From Terebella lapidaria (lineage: Eukaryota > Annelida > Polychaeta > Terebellida > Terebellidae): 64,000 bases of DNA. The DNA lies in assembly GCA_949152475.1 (NCBI GenBank), contig OX424564.1:30812165-30876164 (forward strand). Reading direction: 5' to 3'. Of the stretch, positions 47,301 to 59,065 are shown piece after piece (positions within the stretch are counted from its first letter, which is position 1; each line of letters starts with the position of its first letter). The translations under genes and the position numbers were made by a program. The notes beneath the pieces were generated by a model. The model saw only the letters and a program-made list of their open reading frames with translations, ran no database searches and had not been told where the DNA came from.

Positions 47301-49500
47301 TGCTTGTTATGTAAAGAATATCTGTTGTTTTGTTGGTCGCCTCCTCAACATCGGTACCACTTATTTCCGTCGATCGCATGTCTTTCTATTGATCTACTCC
47401 CGCAAGATATTCCCTTTTCATGATTCAATCCGTTTTCATGTATGCAAAGGCAGAGTGTAAATAATGATGATAATGTGTGCACCTTGTGGAAGTTCAAACG
47501 AACTTATTAACCCGGGTCGAACTGAGGAGAAAAATTAATGAATGCAACTAACAACTCCGTGTAATGAAAGTTTCTGATATTCTGCGAACTATTGTAAAGG
47601 TATTATACATTTAACTTTTTGCATACTTTTATTTCATTAGTCCTCGGAATGTGTAACATTCCATAGGTCGCCCACAGAAAACACGAGTCTATAATCGTAA
47701 CACAAGTAATATTACAAGCTACAGAATAGTAGGAATGGAAAGTGTTAAGAATATGTCCGGAGGAAATGTTTCGCTGTTTTTTTAATTTATGAATTCAATT
47801 AATATCTCGCCTATTATTCCCCAGTGCTCGAGTCTTCACTCCAGGTTTTTTCTATGCGCATATGCCTATATCCTATAATTCTAAGTGCGATTTTAATATG
47901 ATTCTATTACATCAGCGTAATATCAGCCCGTGCAAAAAATCACTGCCTGGGCAAACAGAGTGACAATATTTGCGACCCCCGCTGTACCACACAAACATCT
48001 CTGACATCTGACATTGTGAACTACAGTTCACAGCATAGTAAATGGGCGAAGCCCGCACAATAGCGCGCAACGTATGTCCACCGTGGAATCACTCCCTGCC
48101 CGTCACTGCGGGAGACCTCGCAAAACGAAACCAGCTGAAATTAGTGCGTTTTTAATATATCCGGGCCCGGGGCCCGGACAACAATAGGATTCCTCCAGAC
48201 CTACAAATCAATTAGACTTTTGGAACTTTTTGTATTTTAGTAAATAGTGGTTATCAAAATGTTACAATTCGTGTTTGTCATGTTTGTTGTGCCAGCAAAA
48301 AATACATAACTTTTCTAAAATTCTGAAATAACCAATTAACCATTTATTTAATAACTTAGGATTGTATCTGGAGCTTCAACTTGCAGAATGGCACGCTTTC
48401 CAATGATCAACTGTCACTGTATTCATACACCAAAAATTCCCATAATTTGTCATATTATTCCCTTAAGATGGCATCTGAAAATAGCTGAGGAGCAAACAAA
48501 TAAATCGAAAAGTGACAATCATTTGTCTGGACTTTTTGTTCATGGTTTATTCAGCATATCACGAACGTGTGTAGAATCACTCAGAATATTGTATTCGCCC
48601 TTTGTGTTTTTCATCTAAATCTCTAATCATGCCTGTTCCTCTCATCTTTGTATTCTCTTTGTCAATTCTTCCGACAGAAACTAATGACAGGAAAATTTTG
48701 TATATCACATGATGATATCGGTGTGCACTATAGTGCAATCAATGGACTAACACATAATTTCATTATACTTAATTATTTAACCACTTCGTTTTGTGACGTG
48801 AGACATGCCATCAAATAATTACGTTCAGCTCTATTGGAACATAAGTCCATCATTCCTTACGAAATTAACCTAAATACATAAAATCGTGATGCATAGTACT
48901 CTAATGAATTGCTTTGTATGCAGCGAAAACTGTGGATGAATCGTGTGACTCGCTGATGATGAAAACATGACTAACACTGTTCTACCAAAGAATACAACCA
49001 GTGGAGGGCACTGAGGAATACCACGATCGGACTTGGATGCGTTGTACTCACAAGAAATTCATAATTTTGAAAATCATTAAACTGTATATTTCAATATTAC
49101 GATTGCTACATGTGTGATGGATGAATTCGTTTACATTTTGTCTTTATTTTCTTCTGAGTAATGTTTGGCATTAAGGCACATTGTAATGATGTTTTTTTTA
49201 TTATTCGCTGTATTCAAACGACAATTCCATAATTGACATTCCGTGCTATACCAAATTACACTTCTTTGAAAACATTTTGTGTAAAAAATAATACTGCGAC
49301 CTTTCGTCGTGATACTCTTGAGCAGTTTCAAGACAACAGGTGATAGAACCTCACCATCACGTTCAGACAGCCCCTATCGGAGAGAGTACGTGTATAATAT
49401 AACATGCTACAAGTCATTCAATATTCACGACAAGTGTAACCCCTAACATCACCATCATAAATGATATCAACATGAATGATATCAATATTTAACTAGAAAT

Positions 49501-51543
49501 AGAGTAACGTGTAGTTTTCGGCCACTTAAGGAGAAAAGCCTTTGTTGGATAAAATATCTTGTGTATTACAAAAGATGTATCGTGGAAAGGCAGACAATTT
49601 GGTTGCCGTTCACATGGTTCAGAAATACCCAAAAATAACTTCTGATGTAAATATATCAAAGTTTGAGTTGAACTTTTCGAGTTAATGTCAGGCATCACAG
49701 TTTTCGGCCCCCGGTGATAGTTTTCGGCCATTAACATTTTTTTTTTAAATCACTGATTGAAATTGAAATATCGCATTTTTCATGTCTAATTAACCTATTA
49801 CAGCACGATATATAATTAAATTATAGCAAAATCGCATTTATGTGATGTCAGGCAGGCTTGTATCTGCTGCAGTTCAGGCTCAGTGTTCGCACTGGATGTT
49901 TATGGTGCACAAATGCTCAGGTCTTTACGCGTAGGAGAATACGCGGGCAGATTCTCTTACTACTAGCGCGCTGTAGTTAGTGCCAAGCATATGCTGCACT
50001 ACTGCGGCCCATTCTGTAGTGAGGGATGCACGCCTTTGGTATGGCGGAGTTGATTCCATGACAGCAACGGCATTTTTGTCGTAGGGACAGTCACATGCAT
50101 GCAGTGCATAACTCCGTCATCATCGATATATATTGTACATCTGTAGTGTGATGTACATGGACTAGCGCATGCTACATATCTTGTTGTTCTCCTGCAATGT
50201 AGATCTCTAGAGACAGTGTACACGCCTTACAAAATCACATACCATTGACCCGATGCATGATCCACCCTCTGTTCTAGCGTGAAGAAAATTTAATCTTGCA
50301 CAATTGTATAGGGTTATTGCACAATATGGGGTTTTATGCCCGAGGGCCAAGTCTTTGAGAAGCCCGACGCGAAGCGGAGGGATTCTTGAAGACTTGGCCA
50401 GAGGGCATGAAACCCCATATTGTGCAATAACCCGTTTATCATATGCCAGTGGATGTCGGGAACATTTTAGTATGTTTCAAATGACCGAATCATATCCGAT
50501 TAGAAAGAAATGAGCAAGAAATACAGCTTTTATTCACATACCGTATTTATTCGATTCACAGGCCATTTCAGAGGTCCTAGAGTATCAGCGTAAAACGTAA
50601 ATTGGCGGCAAAAACGTCAAACATAACGGAATCGGGCCAGGAGAGCGACCATGTGCTTTTGTTTACCCTTCAAAATAATGACGTTTTCTTGAACTGGGAG
50701 CTGCCCGGGCAAGTGTGGAATTTACAGCCCGCCGGGCAGAAGTTTGTTATTGGAAGAATAGGCACAGCTATTGAAAAACCAAATACATAGAAATGGTGTA
50801 TTTTCAGGTCTAAGTTTGTTGACAGTAATTTAAATTACTGTATAATAGCATTAACTACACTATTCGCATCAACTGTCATTCTGGCATATGATAAATAAGT
50901 GATATCACATGATTTAATTGAAGAGAATGTGTTGCCCAGGGCCTCTGAAGCCCGCGAGTGATGGATACATGTATAATGGTTAGAAGACAAAATATTCGGT
51001 ATTATTATTTGATTGTTTATAATTAATTAATCACAATATTTATGAATTTTCAAAACTGTATTAATTTATTCAACACAAATATTTCTTGATTTTTCCAGGT
51101 GACGTTCATTTTGGGGTGGGTGGCCGATTTCTGTACATGTATGCAAAATACCGTTGGGAGATTTCGGCCGCCCCCGCAGTCAATCATAGTGCGACACTGC
51201 CGCATGGCGGTAACAACAAATGCGAGTCAAACTTGAATGAACCTCGTGTAAAATATATATAATACATTGAATAACAGTGATGCAATTGTTATTGCTCCTT
51301 ATATTTGATGCCTAATGTGAGTCTTCGAGCGTGGAATCTTTGAACACTTTCTCCTCCATTGCAAATTTTGACAGAATAAACGGAGATTTGTTTACATTCG
51401 TATTCTAACTTCGAAACCAACGGCACGCACTTGCAAAACATCATTGCGAGGAGAATGAGCAATACAAGGTTTCGTCACAGATAAACAATATCTTTTGAAG
51501 TGGCCGATTTCTATGGGTGGCCGAAAACTGTACACGTTTCTCT
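49501..51543. mobile_element. Approximately 2 kb inverted-repeat element with GTTTTCGGCCAC subterminal motif
   Basis: The ends read AGAG(T/A)AACGTGTA..GTTTTCGGCCAC inward. The TTTTCGGCC/GGCCGAAAA word recurs just inside on both sides (about 49695-49735 and 51118-51175, 51500-51530). The interior holds a long hairpin (50311-50433) and the partner of a second inverted pair near 50440 and 50885 ('tttatcatatgccag'). No transposase frame is recognised; open frames at 49489-49737, 49999-50223 and 50602-50790 have no recognisable domain. I could not define a target duplication, so the exact ends are uncertain. Confidence 0.55.
50311..50433. repeat. Long hairpin, arms about 45 bp
   Basis: GGGTTATTGCACAATATGGG at 50311 and its complement ending at 50433 form nearly perfect arms of about 45 bp around a loop containing 'gcccgacgcgaagcggaggg'. 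It could be a MITE of its own nested in the 2 kb element. Confidence 0.8.
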
Positions 51544-53990
51544 AAGTAGATTTCAAAACATCAAGGTTAACATAACAACATATTTCATCATTTAGCAGCA
51601 TCAACTGTCGTTTCTAGAAACGATATATCATTTGAAGAAATAGTGTTGACAACTGAATAATTGAAATGTGTTATTGTCATGAAAATATACTCGTAATTAT
51701 ATCTCAATTGGTAATACGTTACTACCACATTGTCTTCACGCAATTATTATTTTAAACAATATTCATCCAACGGTCGAGGTTTCATTGGTGATGGTCACCT
51801 ACAAATGCAGGTAAAAACGCGATTATAAACCTAGGAACTATTTTACGAGTTCTGAGTTGATTTTGCATTGTGATTATAAGAAGCGCTTTCGAATTACAAT
51901 TCTGAGCAGTTGAGTTTTTCTGCTACAGTTTGATTACAGCTGTTGGTCACGGTATACACAGACAGCTGCTCCACGCATTTATTCAGCACAAGAGTGATAC
52001 GTTTAGGTCGGAATATCTCTATATCTTCCCTGGATGTCATATCCGATTATCCCAATCCCAATTACACCTAATGTCATCACACTCACACTGACCTTCTTGC
52101 GAAATATGAATAACATCACTCAGTTCGAATGTAAATTGAAAAATGTAATGATAATCTTACCAGAAAGACATGTAGATGTTGAATGACACTTTCTCTGTTG
52201 ATGAGGGGTATCACGTACAAACCAAGTACATTATAGACAGTGACACGATCGAAACGATATTCAACGGATCCATTCTGTAAATTGTTTGAAAGGAAGTGAA
52301 GCCTGAATTTCAAAGTGTTCTGCACGTAAGTGAGCAGCCCATTTTCTGTGTCTGAGAAGCAATCTGTGAATGCTAACATGTATAGCAAATGCAACACGAA
52401 CACCTTATACCACAAATAGACAACGTGTGCACAGGTGGTTCAGTCACAAGAATGAAGAGAGAGTGCTATGTGCCCCCATGATACGTTCACCTCACAAGTT
52501 GTGGGTGACAGTGGTGATGTTCAATGCCAAGTGTGAGACAGGGAGTGCTACGTCAGTTAAAGCTGGTCAGTGGTCATGGTTTTGCTTTATTTGACTTCCA
52601 ACGTTTCATTTCCATGAGGTGAGTCTGAATAACATCGTGGACTTTCATCAACCAAGATGAGAGGTTGATATGGAAATGTTTACTCAACTGCTGAAGATTT
52701 GTTACATTTTCTCAATGTTTCGAGTGGTTGTCTACGAACAAAATGGTCCAACTGTTTGACAAAGACAATGACAAAGACAGAGCATCGATAATAATATTGA
52801 CAAATGATCACAAGCTGGAAAAATGAAGTTATAAAATGGAGGTCTGAATGATATAATTCCACACCCTCATTACATGTATTATTAGAACGTCCGGATGAAA
52901 ATCTGTGGATGGAATCCGATTTATATGTCTAACGAAAAACTTCGGTAACGAGCTTAGACAAGGCAACACCCTTAATTGTGCTCGTTATGTACGGATTAGC
53001 TGTTGTGTTGCCGCTTCGCCCTGGCACCAATTATTGTCTTCCATTTCATGAGACGATATACTATATCTACCTATTTTTCTGTTTCGACCATATGTTCCCA
53101 TTGTCCTAAATCAGTTCGTGTCCGTGACATGTTGTGGTGTAGATGATGAGGTATACCGTGTGCATCCTACAAACGAAATACGAAATTTGTAACACTCGTC
53201 GAGCTTGGTCAATTAATGAGGATTATTGAAAATAAATGGTCAACGATTCCAATTAGGAATTTTTGTTAGTCTGTAAGGGGGTAAAGGTATTATAAATTAA
53301 CTTTTCACCATACGTTTGGATGAGTATTCCTGTATATAGCTTCCCACCCGTCACCCACATATTACACAGGAGTTTATTCTCATTACATGTGTAAAACGTC
53401 AAGCTATGTTCGGGGGCAGATTTTCAGGGTTTATGCATTTTAGCGAACTGTATATATCAAATGTTATGGTGAATAACAACTTCTTGTCCAAACAAACAAA
53501 ATACTGACGGATATAATTGCTAGCAGTTAATTTGTTCACAATCTTCAGACAAAACCAATTAAACCCATCAAACCAATTCATCACGTTAATGTTATCCATG
53601 ATGCCTCAACATTTGAATGGGTAAATTCCATTAATTTGACATATAATTCCTTTGAGATGGCTTTTGAAAAAAAAAAAACTGTCAAGTAAACGAAAACATC
53701 AGTGTGAAACGTGACAATCATTTGTCTGGATTTTTGTCCAACATCCATTCAACATATCACGAACATAGGTGAAATTGCTGTGACCTGAACCGAGCATTAT
53801 GATACACAAAAATATCACAAATGATTTTGAGGTCGTCTTATGCGAAGAAATGAAATTAACCGTGCCTTATAAGAATCCCACCAACAGATCTTTAAAAACA
53901 TAAGTATTGCTGCCTCAGTATTCAATGTAATTCGGCGGGGGAATACAATCCTGTATTCCACCCCATCCACCACCCACATTCCACCCGTGC
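51544..53990. repeat. Host repeat units, 52-54 kb copy
   Basis: Contains the 'gacaaggcaacac...gattagctgttgtgtt' block (52967), the 'cgagct.ggtcaattaatg' block (53200) and block Y (53625-53770). The part at about 52940-53460 is more than 90 percent like 63490-64000. The region before it (51600-52900) has counterparts near 40420-40500 and 44500-45000. No gene is seen. Confidence 0.6.
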
Positions 53991-54035
53991 TCTGATTGGT
54001 TGAAGTAATTGTTTACAGGACGAAAAAACGTTACT

Positions 54036-54208
54036 GTAAATATAACAATAATATGTTTTTGAAGGGCGTAATGATTATTTATGGCCCAGCTCAGTTTGTT
54101 TTCAGAGCGACCTGGTTCATTTGCGAAGCCATGGAGGGCTGAAATTAATCTGAGCTGGGCGGTTATCAATCACTACGCCCGCCACAAACATATTACTATT
54201 AGTACCAG
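54036..54208. mobile_element. Small palindromic (fold-back) element
   Basis: The arms at about 54036-54093 and 54150-54208 are complementary over about 58 bp ('ggcgta.tgatt...gcccagctcag'). The loop is about 56 bp. It is non-coding and the target duplication is unclear. Confidence 0.6.
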
Positions 54209-54215
54209 TATATGT

Positions 54216-55270
54216 GATTCTTGCACCTTACCTGGGTCATTTAGGCCTAGATCTATACCATTTCATCCATTGCGTCTTCGTCAAGCACACTTGTCTGATT
54301 GGACATTTCAGCAAACTCTGTTCCACTTCCCCGATCTCGAACCAAACAGTTTATAGTAAATAAATCCAGATTACGTGCCAGAACACAGCATCGTCTAACT
54401 TGTGTACGGTAAACACAAAACGTCATGTGAATGAAATGTCACGTGATAGCTGGGCGATAAACAGTTATTTACGCCGAAACACTGGGCCGTTATTCAAATT
54501 GCGGTCGATGATTCTCTTAATGCTGCAGCCGTCAAAAAATTTTGCCTCGATAATCAGGGGGATTCTTATAGTTAACATCAATTTTACTGGTACTAATATA
54601 TAATAAACCGAAAACCGCCTACATGCAAGCTCGGGTTCATGGAAACGACCGCGGGCAGAATAAAACCACGTATATACAGTATTTGGGTATTATCCAACTC
54701 CATTATATTTTATGACCTGATAATAATCTAATATGCTCAAATATGTTCAAAACAATATTTTTTACAACTGGTTTTACAAGATATGACAATGAATTTGTGC
54801 ATAATGCCGCATAATCGATCGATGGAAAACTCAATCATCACGGGATTGACTGACGATAAATCGTTGATTAATTTTCCCGGCTCAAGGATACACTCAATGG
54901 AAGGCACCGGGCCATACTATCATCGGCCTTGGATGCTTTGCAATCTCAGAAAAGGAGTAATTCCATCCTATTGCTTCAGTTATTGACAACAACTGCGAAA
55001 AAAGCTGTATATTTGTTTGTGATTATACAGTAATAATTAAATTTTGAGATCGTATTTATTGTATGTTCATTATGTATTTCATTATGTACATCTTACCGAA
55101 GTAATGCTTGTCTGATAGGAAAAAAAAATCCCAGTTTGTATTTCATCAGTAGAAACATTGATAGTGCGACCCAGCTGGGTGACAGCATGTCGTGTGGTAA
55201 CTGCCCACCAGATTTTGCAATGCGAGGGAACCTCCCTCCTAAATATAGGCTATTTGTTATCACTGTGAAA
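54216..55270. other. Intergenic stretch, nothing recognised
   Basis: AT-rich, with short unrecognised open frames (54400-54603, 54783-54986) and no repeat or motif that I can place. Confidence 0.35.
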
Positions 55271-55380
55271 TCACTAATTTACTGCAAATTATTAGGCTGT
55301 TTCTGAGAACTGTTAATCACTAATTAACTGCAAATTCTTAGGGTATTTGCCAGCACTGTGAAGTCACTAATTACTGCAAA
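55270..55380. repeat. Direct repeat flanking transposon copy 2, with a partner at 58964-59065
   Basis: Blocks 'ttattaggct.tttct.agaact', 'aatcactaattaa.tgcaaa' and 'tatttgccagcactgtgaag' occur on both sides in the same orientation, and the left side also holds an internal partial copy. This is a short tandem repeat that was the target of the transposon. Confidence 0.75.
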
Positions 55381-55838
55381 TAGTCTGTGGGCCATTCTGA
55401 AAAAAAAAATTTTCGTCGCCAAATCGGGCATATTAGGTTTCTTGGTGTCATTCTGTAGGTTTTTATATCAGGAAAGATATAAGACCGGGTAACCTTCTCT
55501 AAAAGTGTCCAAACAATGGAAAAATGACTTTTTCCAAGATGGCCACCGAGTCCGATCAAAAAGTTTGTTTTTGTTTTTTTCTCTACTTCTAGACGTGCTA
55601 GAAGTGTAATCTTAGTGTCCTTTCTTAGGTTTTGAGGGTTGAGGAATCCAATCAAACACATTTCAATAACAATTATGCATATTTTTCAATTGCAAAAGTG
55701 CACTTCGACTGGTATTTGAGTATCAGAAATAGCTATTTGCGAAGGAAATCTGTTTTCAAATGTTTTTGCGCTATTCATTACCACGTATTACCATTTCGAA
55801 CGAAACCATCCCATGAATACATCATTAAGAGTTTATTG

Positions 55839-56852
55839 TTTCCCCTGAACAAAGTTAAGCAGTTACTATGAATTTACGATCGTCGCGCTGCTACAAGTGC
55901 CGTTCCTCCACAAGGTGCAAATCTGAACTGTTTCTGACATTCTGTTTCTGATATTCCATATGGACATGCCTTATAGCAGAAACCCATAAGTTATCCTCTT
56001 ATGGGTTTCTGCTTATAGTAACATCCCAAAACCTATCGATTTTGGTTGCCATGTCGACCAAGATGGCCGATTGGCGACACATTTCTTGACAAAATTAGCT
56101 GTTTCGACAAACATGGTTTGTGATGGCTCCAGGGGTGTTACTTTTATAGGTATCACTAGGATATTGAAGAGGCATATTGAGCAGTGACCAGACACAGAGA
56201 TATTCAATAATTATAATTATAGTTAATGAAAAGACTTCTTAAAACAAAGTTGATATCCAGGTCAAGATCAGCGATCATTCCTTTTGGTTGCAATTAGGAA
56301 ACATATCACACTGAATGTGTGTACAAGTATGGAGCTGATGGATTTGTTCAAAATATATACTATTATCGAATACATTAACTTGACTTTATCAGTTAAGTCT
56401 ATTATTGCCCACAATAAAAATAGTGATGATGAGAATATTTTATTATATGATTAAACGTAGTAAGTTTTTTGTCCAGTATATATTTTATATCTGCAGTAAT
56501 AATATTAATTAGTTAATATCACTCACTTATTACAACAGTTGAATCATATTTATTATCAGCGAATGTAGATGAAGAAATCACTTGTATTGTTGGGAATTGG
56601 ATAAGCTAAATTATCTGGTAAGAAATAATGTGGTGAATATTTCAGTAATTGAAAGTATTACTGCATGGCATAAAATTAGTTAAGGCTTGGAACTTTTATT
56701 GCTGACATTGATGAAAGACACTGGGGCAGCAGTGCTATTTTGATATAAGATATTTTGTCCGAATTGACATAATATATTTTGGGAAACAGAAATGACAGGG
56801 CATCACGGGGATACACTCATGTGGTCGTACGCGACCAGATAGGGTCTAGTTT
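55839..56852 (+). mobile_element. GTATCC-type dispersed element, copy 2 (diverged)
   Basis: Partner of 11854-12560. It begins 'tttcccctgaacaaagtt' and closes with 'ggggatacactcatgtggtcgtacgcgacc' and 'tctagtttt'. It is longer than copy 1 by about 300 bp through internal differences, including an inverted 'ttatgggtttctg' pair near 55985. Non-coding. Confidence 0.5.
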
Positions 56853-56984
56853 TATGAACATCAAATACATATATTGTAACGGTTGTAGCGTTGATATAGT
56901 AGTAGCATATGTTCGTTGGGTTGAGGTTCGCTCCCCAGCCTTGCTTAGCTGACCAGATGCCTATGAGTTTGGCTTTTTGCCTCG

Positions 56985-57880
56985 TCTCAGACTGCAGGGG
57001 TCGCTCAGTTGACTCTGGTTCTCTGGCTGGAATGGCCGCTTGGCTGACTCTGGTTCTCCGTCTGGAATGGTCACTCGGCTGACTCTGGTTTTCCGACTGC
57101 AGGCCGGGTCGTTCATCTGAATCTGGTTCTCCGGTTAAAATGGCCGCTCGGCTGACTCTGGTTCTCCGTCTGGAATGGTCACTCGGCTGACTCTGGTTCT
57201 CCGGGTGCAAGGGTCATTCGGCCGCTCGACTGACTCTGGTTCTCCGTCTGGAATGGTTACTCGGCTTACTCTTGTTCTCTGGCTGCAGGGGTCGTTCAGC
57301 TTACTCTGGTTCTCCGGCTGGAATGGCCGGTCGGCTGACTCTGGTTCTCCGGCTGGAATTGTTGCTGGGCTGACTCTGGTTCACCAGCTGCAGGGGTCGT
57401 TCGGCTGACTCTGGTTCTCTGGCTGGAATGGTTGCTGGGCTGACTCTGGTTCTCCAGCTGCAGGGGTCGTTCACCTTACTCTGGTTCTCCGGCTGGAATG
57501 GCTGGACGACTGACTCTGGTTCTCCAGCTGGAATGGTTGCTCGGCTGACTCTGGTTCTCCAGCTGCAGGGGTCGTTCGGCTCACTCTGGTTCTCCGGCTG
57601 GAATGGCTGGACGACTGACTCTGGTTCTCCGGCTGGAATGGTTGCTCAGCTGACTATAGTTCTCCAGATGCAGGGGTTGCTTGGCTGACTCTGGTTCTCC
57701 GGGTGCAGGGGTCACTCGGCTGACTCTGGTTCTCCATCTGGAATGGTCACTTGGCCGACTCTGGTTCTCTGGCTGTAGGGGTCGTTTGCCTGACTCTGGT
57801 TCTCCCGCTGGAATGCTCACTCATCTGACTCTGATTCTCCAGCTGGAATGCTCACTCGGCAGACTCTTGTTCTCCCACTG
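56985..57880. repeat. Minisatellite, 35 bp unit, about 25 copies
   Basis: The unit contains 'gactctggttctcc' followed by either 'ggctggaatgg' or 'agctgcaggggtcg'; the two variants partly alternate, giving a higher-order pattern of about 70 bp. Because 35 is not a multiple of three, each frame rotates every unit and long open frames appear on both strands (for example 57681-58157 plus, 56803-57210 minus). These are by-products. GC content is well above the flanks. Confidence 0.9.
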
Positions 57881-59065
57881 TAGTGGCTGCAGTTTTTCTC
57901 AAATGACTTCGGCACTCTGGCTTTGGGTTGTTTCGGGTGACGTCGGTTCTCTGGCTGCAGGCAGTTTCGGGTCTGCAGTCACTCCTTGCCTGTGCAAAGT
58001 AAGGATCGCCAATCATTCGGGTTTTAGTCCGCATTCCTCCTCGACCTCTTCGTCTGGTTGTTCAGTTGATAGCTTGGGTTCTGAGCTATCTCAGACGTTA
58101 TCAGCTTTATTTTATCCAACGGGTCTTCCAATCAATTTTACGTTCAACTTTGGTTGACTTTACTTCTTTAAAGTTCGGTGTCACTCCATCTGTATACCTG
58201 AACACGGAGTCAGGTGGACCGACTCAAATATCAACTCTCGGCTTGATTTCAAGGTTTCTTGATGAATCACACATTCGGATGAAATTGTTGCAGATACATC
58301 TAGAGAGGAAGTTGACTATGATAGAACTCAACCACATGTGATATATATGTTGTACAACAATTTTCCCAAATTTATTTGTTTCACATATACAGTATTAAAT
58401 ATGGAGTAGAAAAAAAAACAAGACAACTTTCGAAACGAATGTTCAGCAAGTAGATAGCATATGATCTATATGGCCATTGTTCCACTTTTCTTCATATAAT
58501 TTGTATGTGCATAAACTGATATGTTGATGATTTATTCATGGAATTGTTTTGTTCAAAGTGGTACTGGTAACGTTTAAAACAGACTTCCTCCGCAAATTGC
58601 TATTTCTGACGTTCAAATACCAGTCAAAGTGTAGTTTTTCAATTGAAATAACGCATAAATGTTCTTGGAATGTATTTAATTGGATTCCTCAACCTTCAAA
58701 ACCTAAGAAAAGACACCAAGATTACACTTCTAGCTTGTCTAGAAGCAGAGAAAAAACAAAAACAAACTTTTTGATCGGACGCGGTGGCCATCTTGGAAAA
58801 AGTCATTTTTTCCATTGTTTGGACACTTTTTGAGAAGGTTACCCAGTCTAATATTTTTCCTGACATGAAAACCTATAGAATGACACCAAGAAACCTAATA
58901 TGCCCGATTTGGCAACGAAAACCTATTTTAGAGGTCTCCTGGAAAATGGCCTAAGGACTAAAATTATTAGGCTCTTTCTTAGAACTATTAAATCACTAAT
59001 TAAGTGCAAACTTTTAGCCTATTTGCCAGCACTGTGAAGTCACTAATTAACTGCAAATTAGTTCC

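Larger units (their letters stand above)
39503..49500. repeat. Array of diverged host repeat units
   Basis: Same-orientation copies of several marker blocks repeat in a constant order. These are a 'gacaaggcaacac...ttgtgctcgttatgta..gattagctgttgtgtt' block (42310, 45055, 47320), the 'cgaactga...tattgtaaagg' block (42710, 45295, 47515), block Y with 'cctttgagatggc' (39560, 43430, 45615, 48430), and a 'gcgaccttt/cctt' block (40050, 43845, 49290). Spacing is irregular, about 2-5 kb. No open frame is conserved. A (TAA)n microsatellite lies near 40690. Two SINEs are listed separately. Otherwise I see no genes. Confidence 0.6.
55381..58960. mobile_element. Inverted-repeat DNA transposon, TAGTCC-TGGGCC family, copy 2
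   Basis: Ends read TAGTC(T/C)..(G/A)GGCCATT inward, matching the 12634-17410 element. Here the inverted repeats are about 420 bp (55381-55800 against 58540-58960) and include a well-kept 'gccaaatcgggcatattagg' stretch. AAA flanks both ends (55378-55380 and 58961-58963). The surrounding tandem repeat has an uninterrupted copy near 55290 reading 'actgcaaattattaggct', which supports a 3 bp duplication. The interior contains a copy of the GTATCC-type element (55839-56852) and a 35 bp minisatellite (about 56985-57880). No transposase is recognised. Confidence 0.8.

Noticed and set aside
56985-57880. CRISPR-like array
   Set aside because: The 35 bp units are contiguous and vary throughout; there are no unique spacers, no cas genes, and the context is eukaryotic.
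57681-58157. 158-residue open frame over the minisatellite
   Set aside because: The 35 bp unit shifts frame each copy; the open frame is a by-product of unit composition.
56875-58340. Solo LTR around the minisatellite (TGTAAC start)
   Set aside because: A TGTAAC start is present at 56875, but I could not find a matching CA end with target duplication, primer site or polypurine tract.
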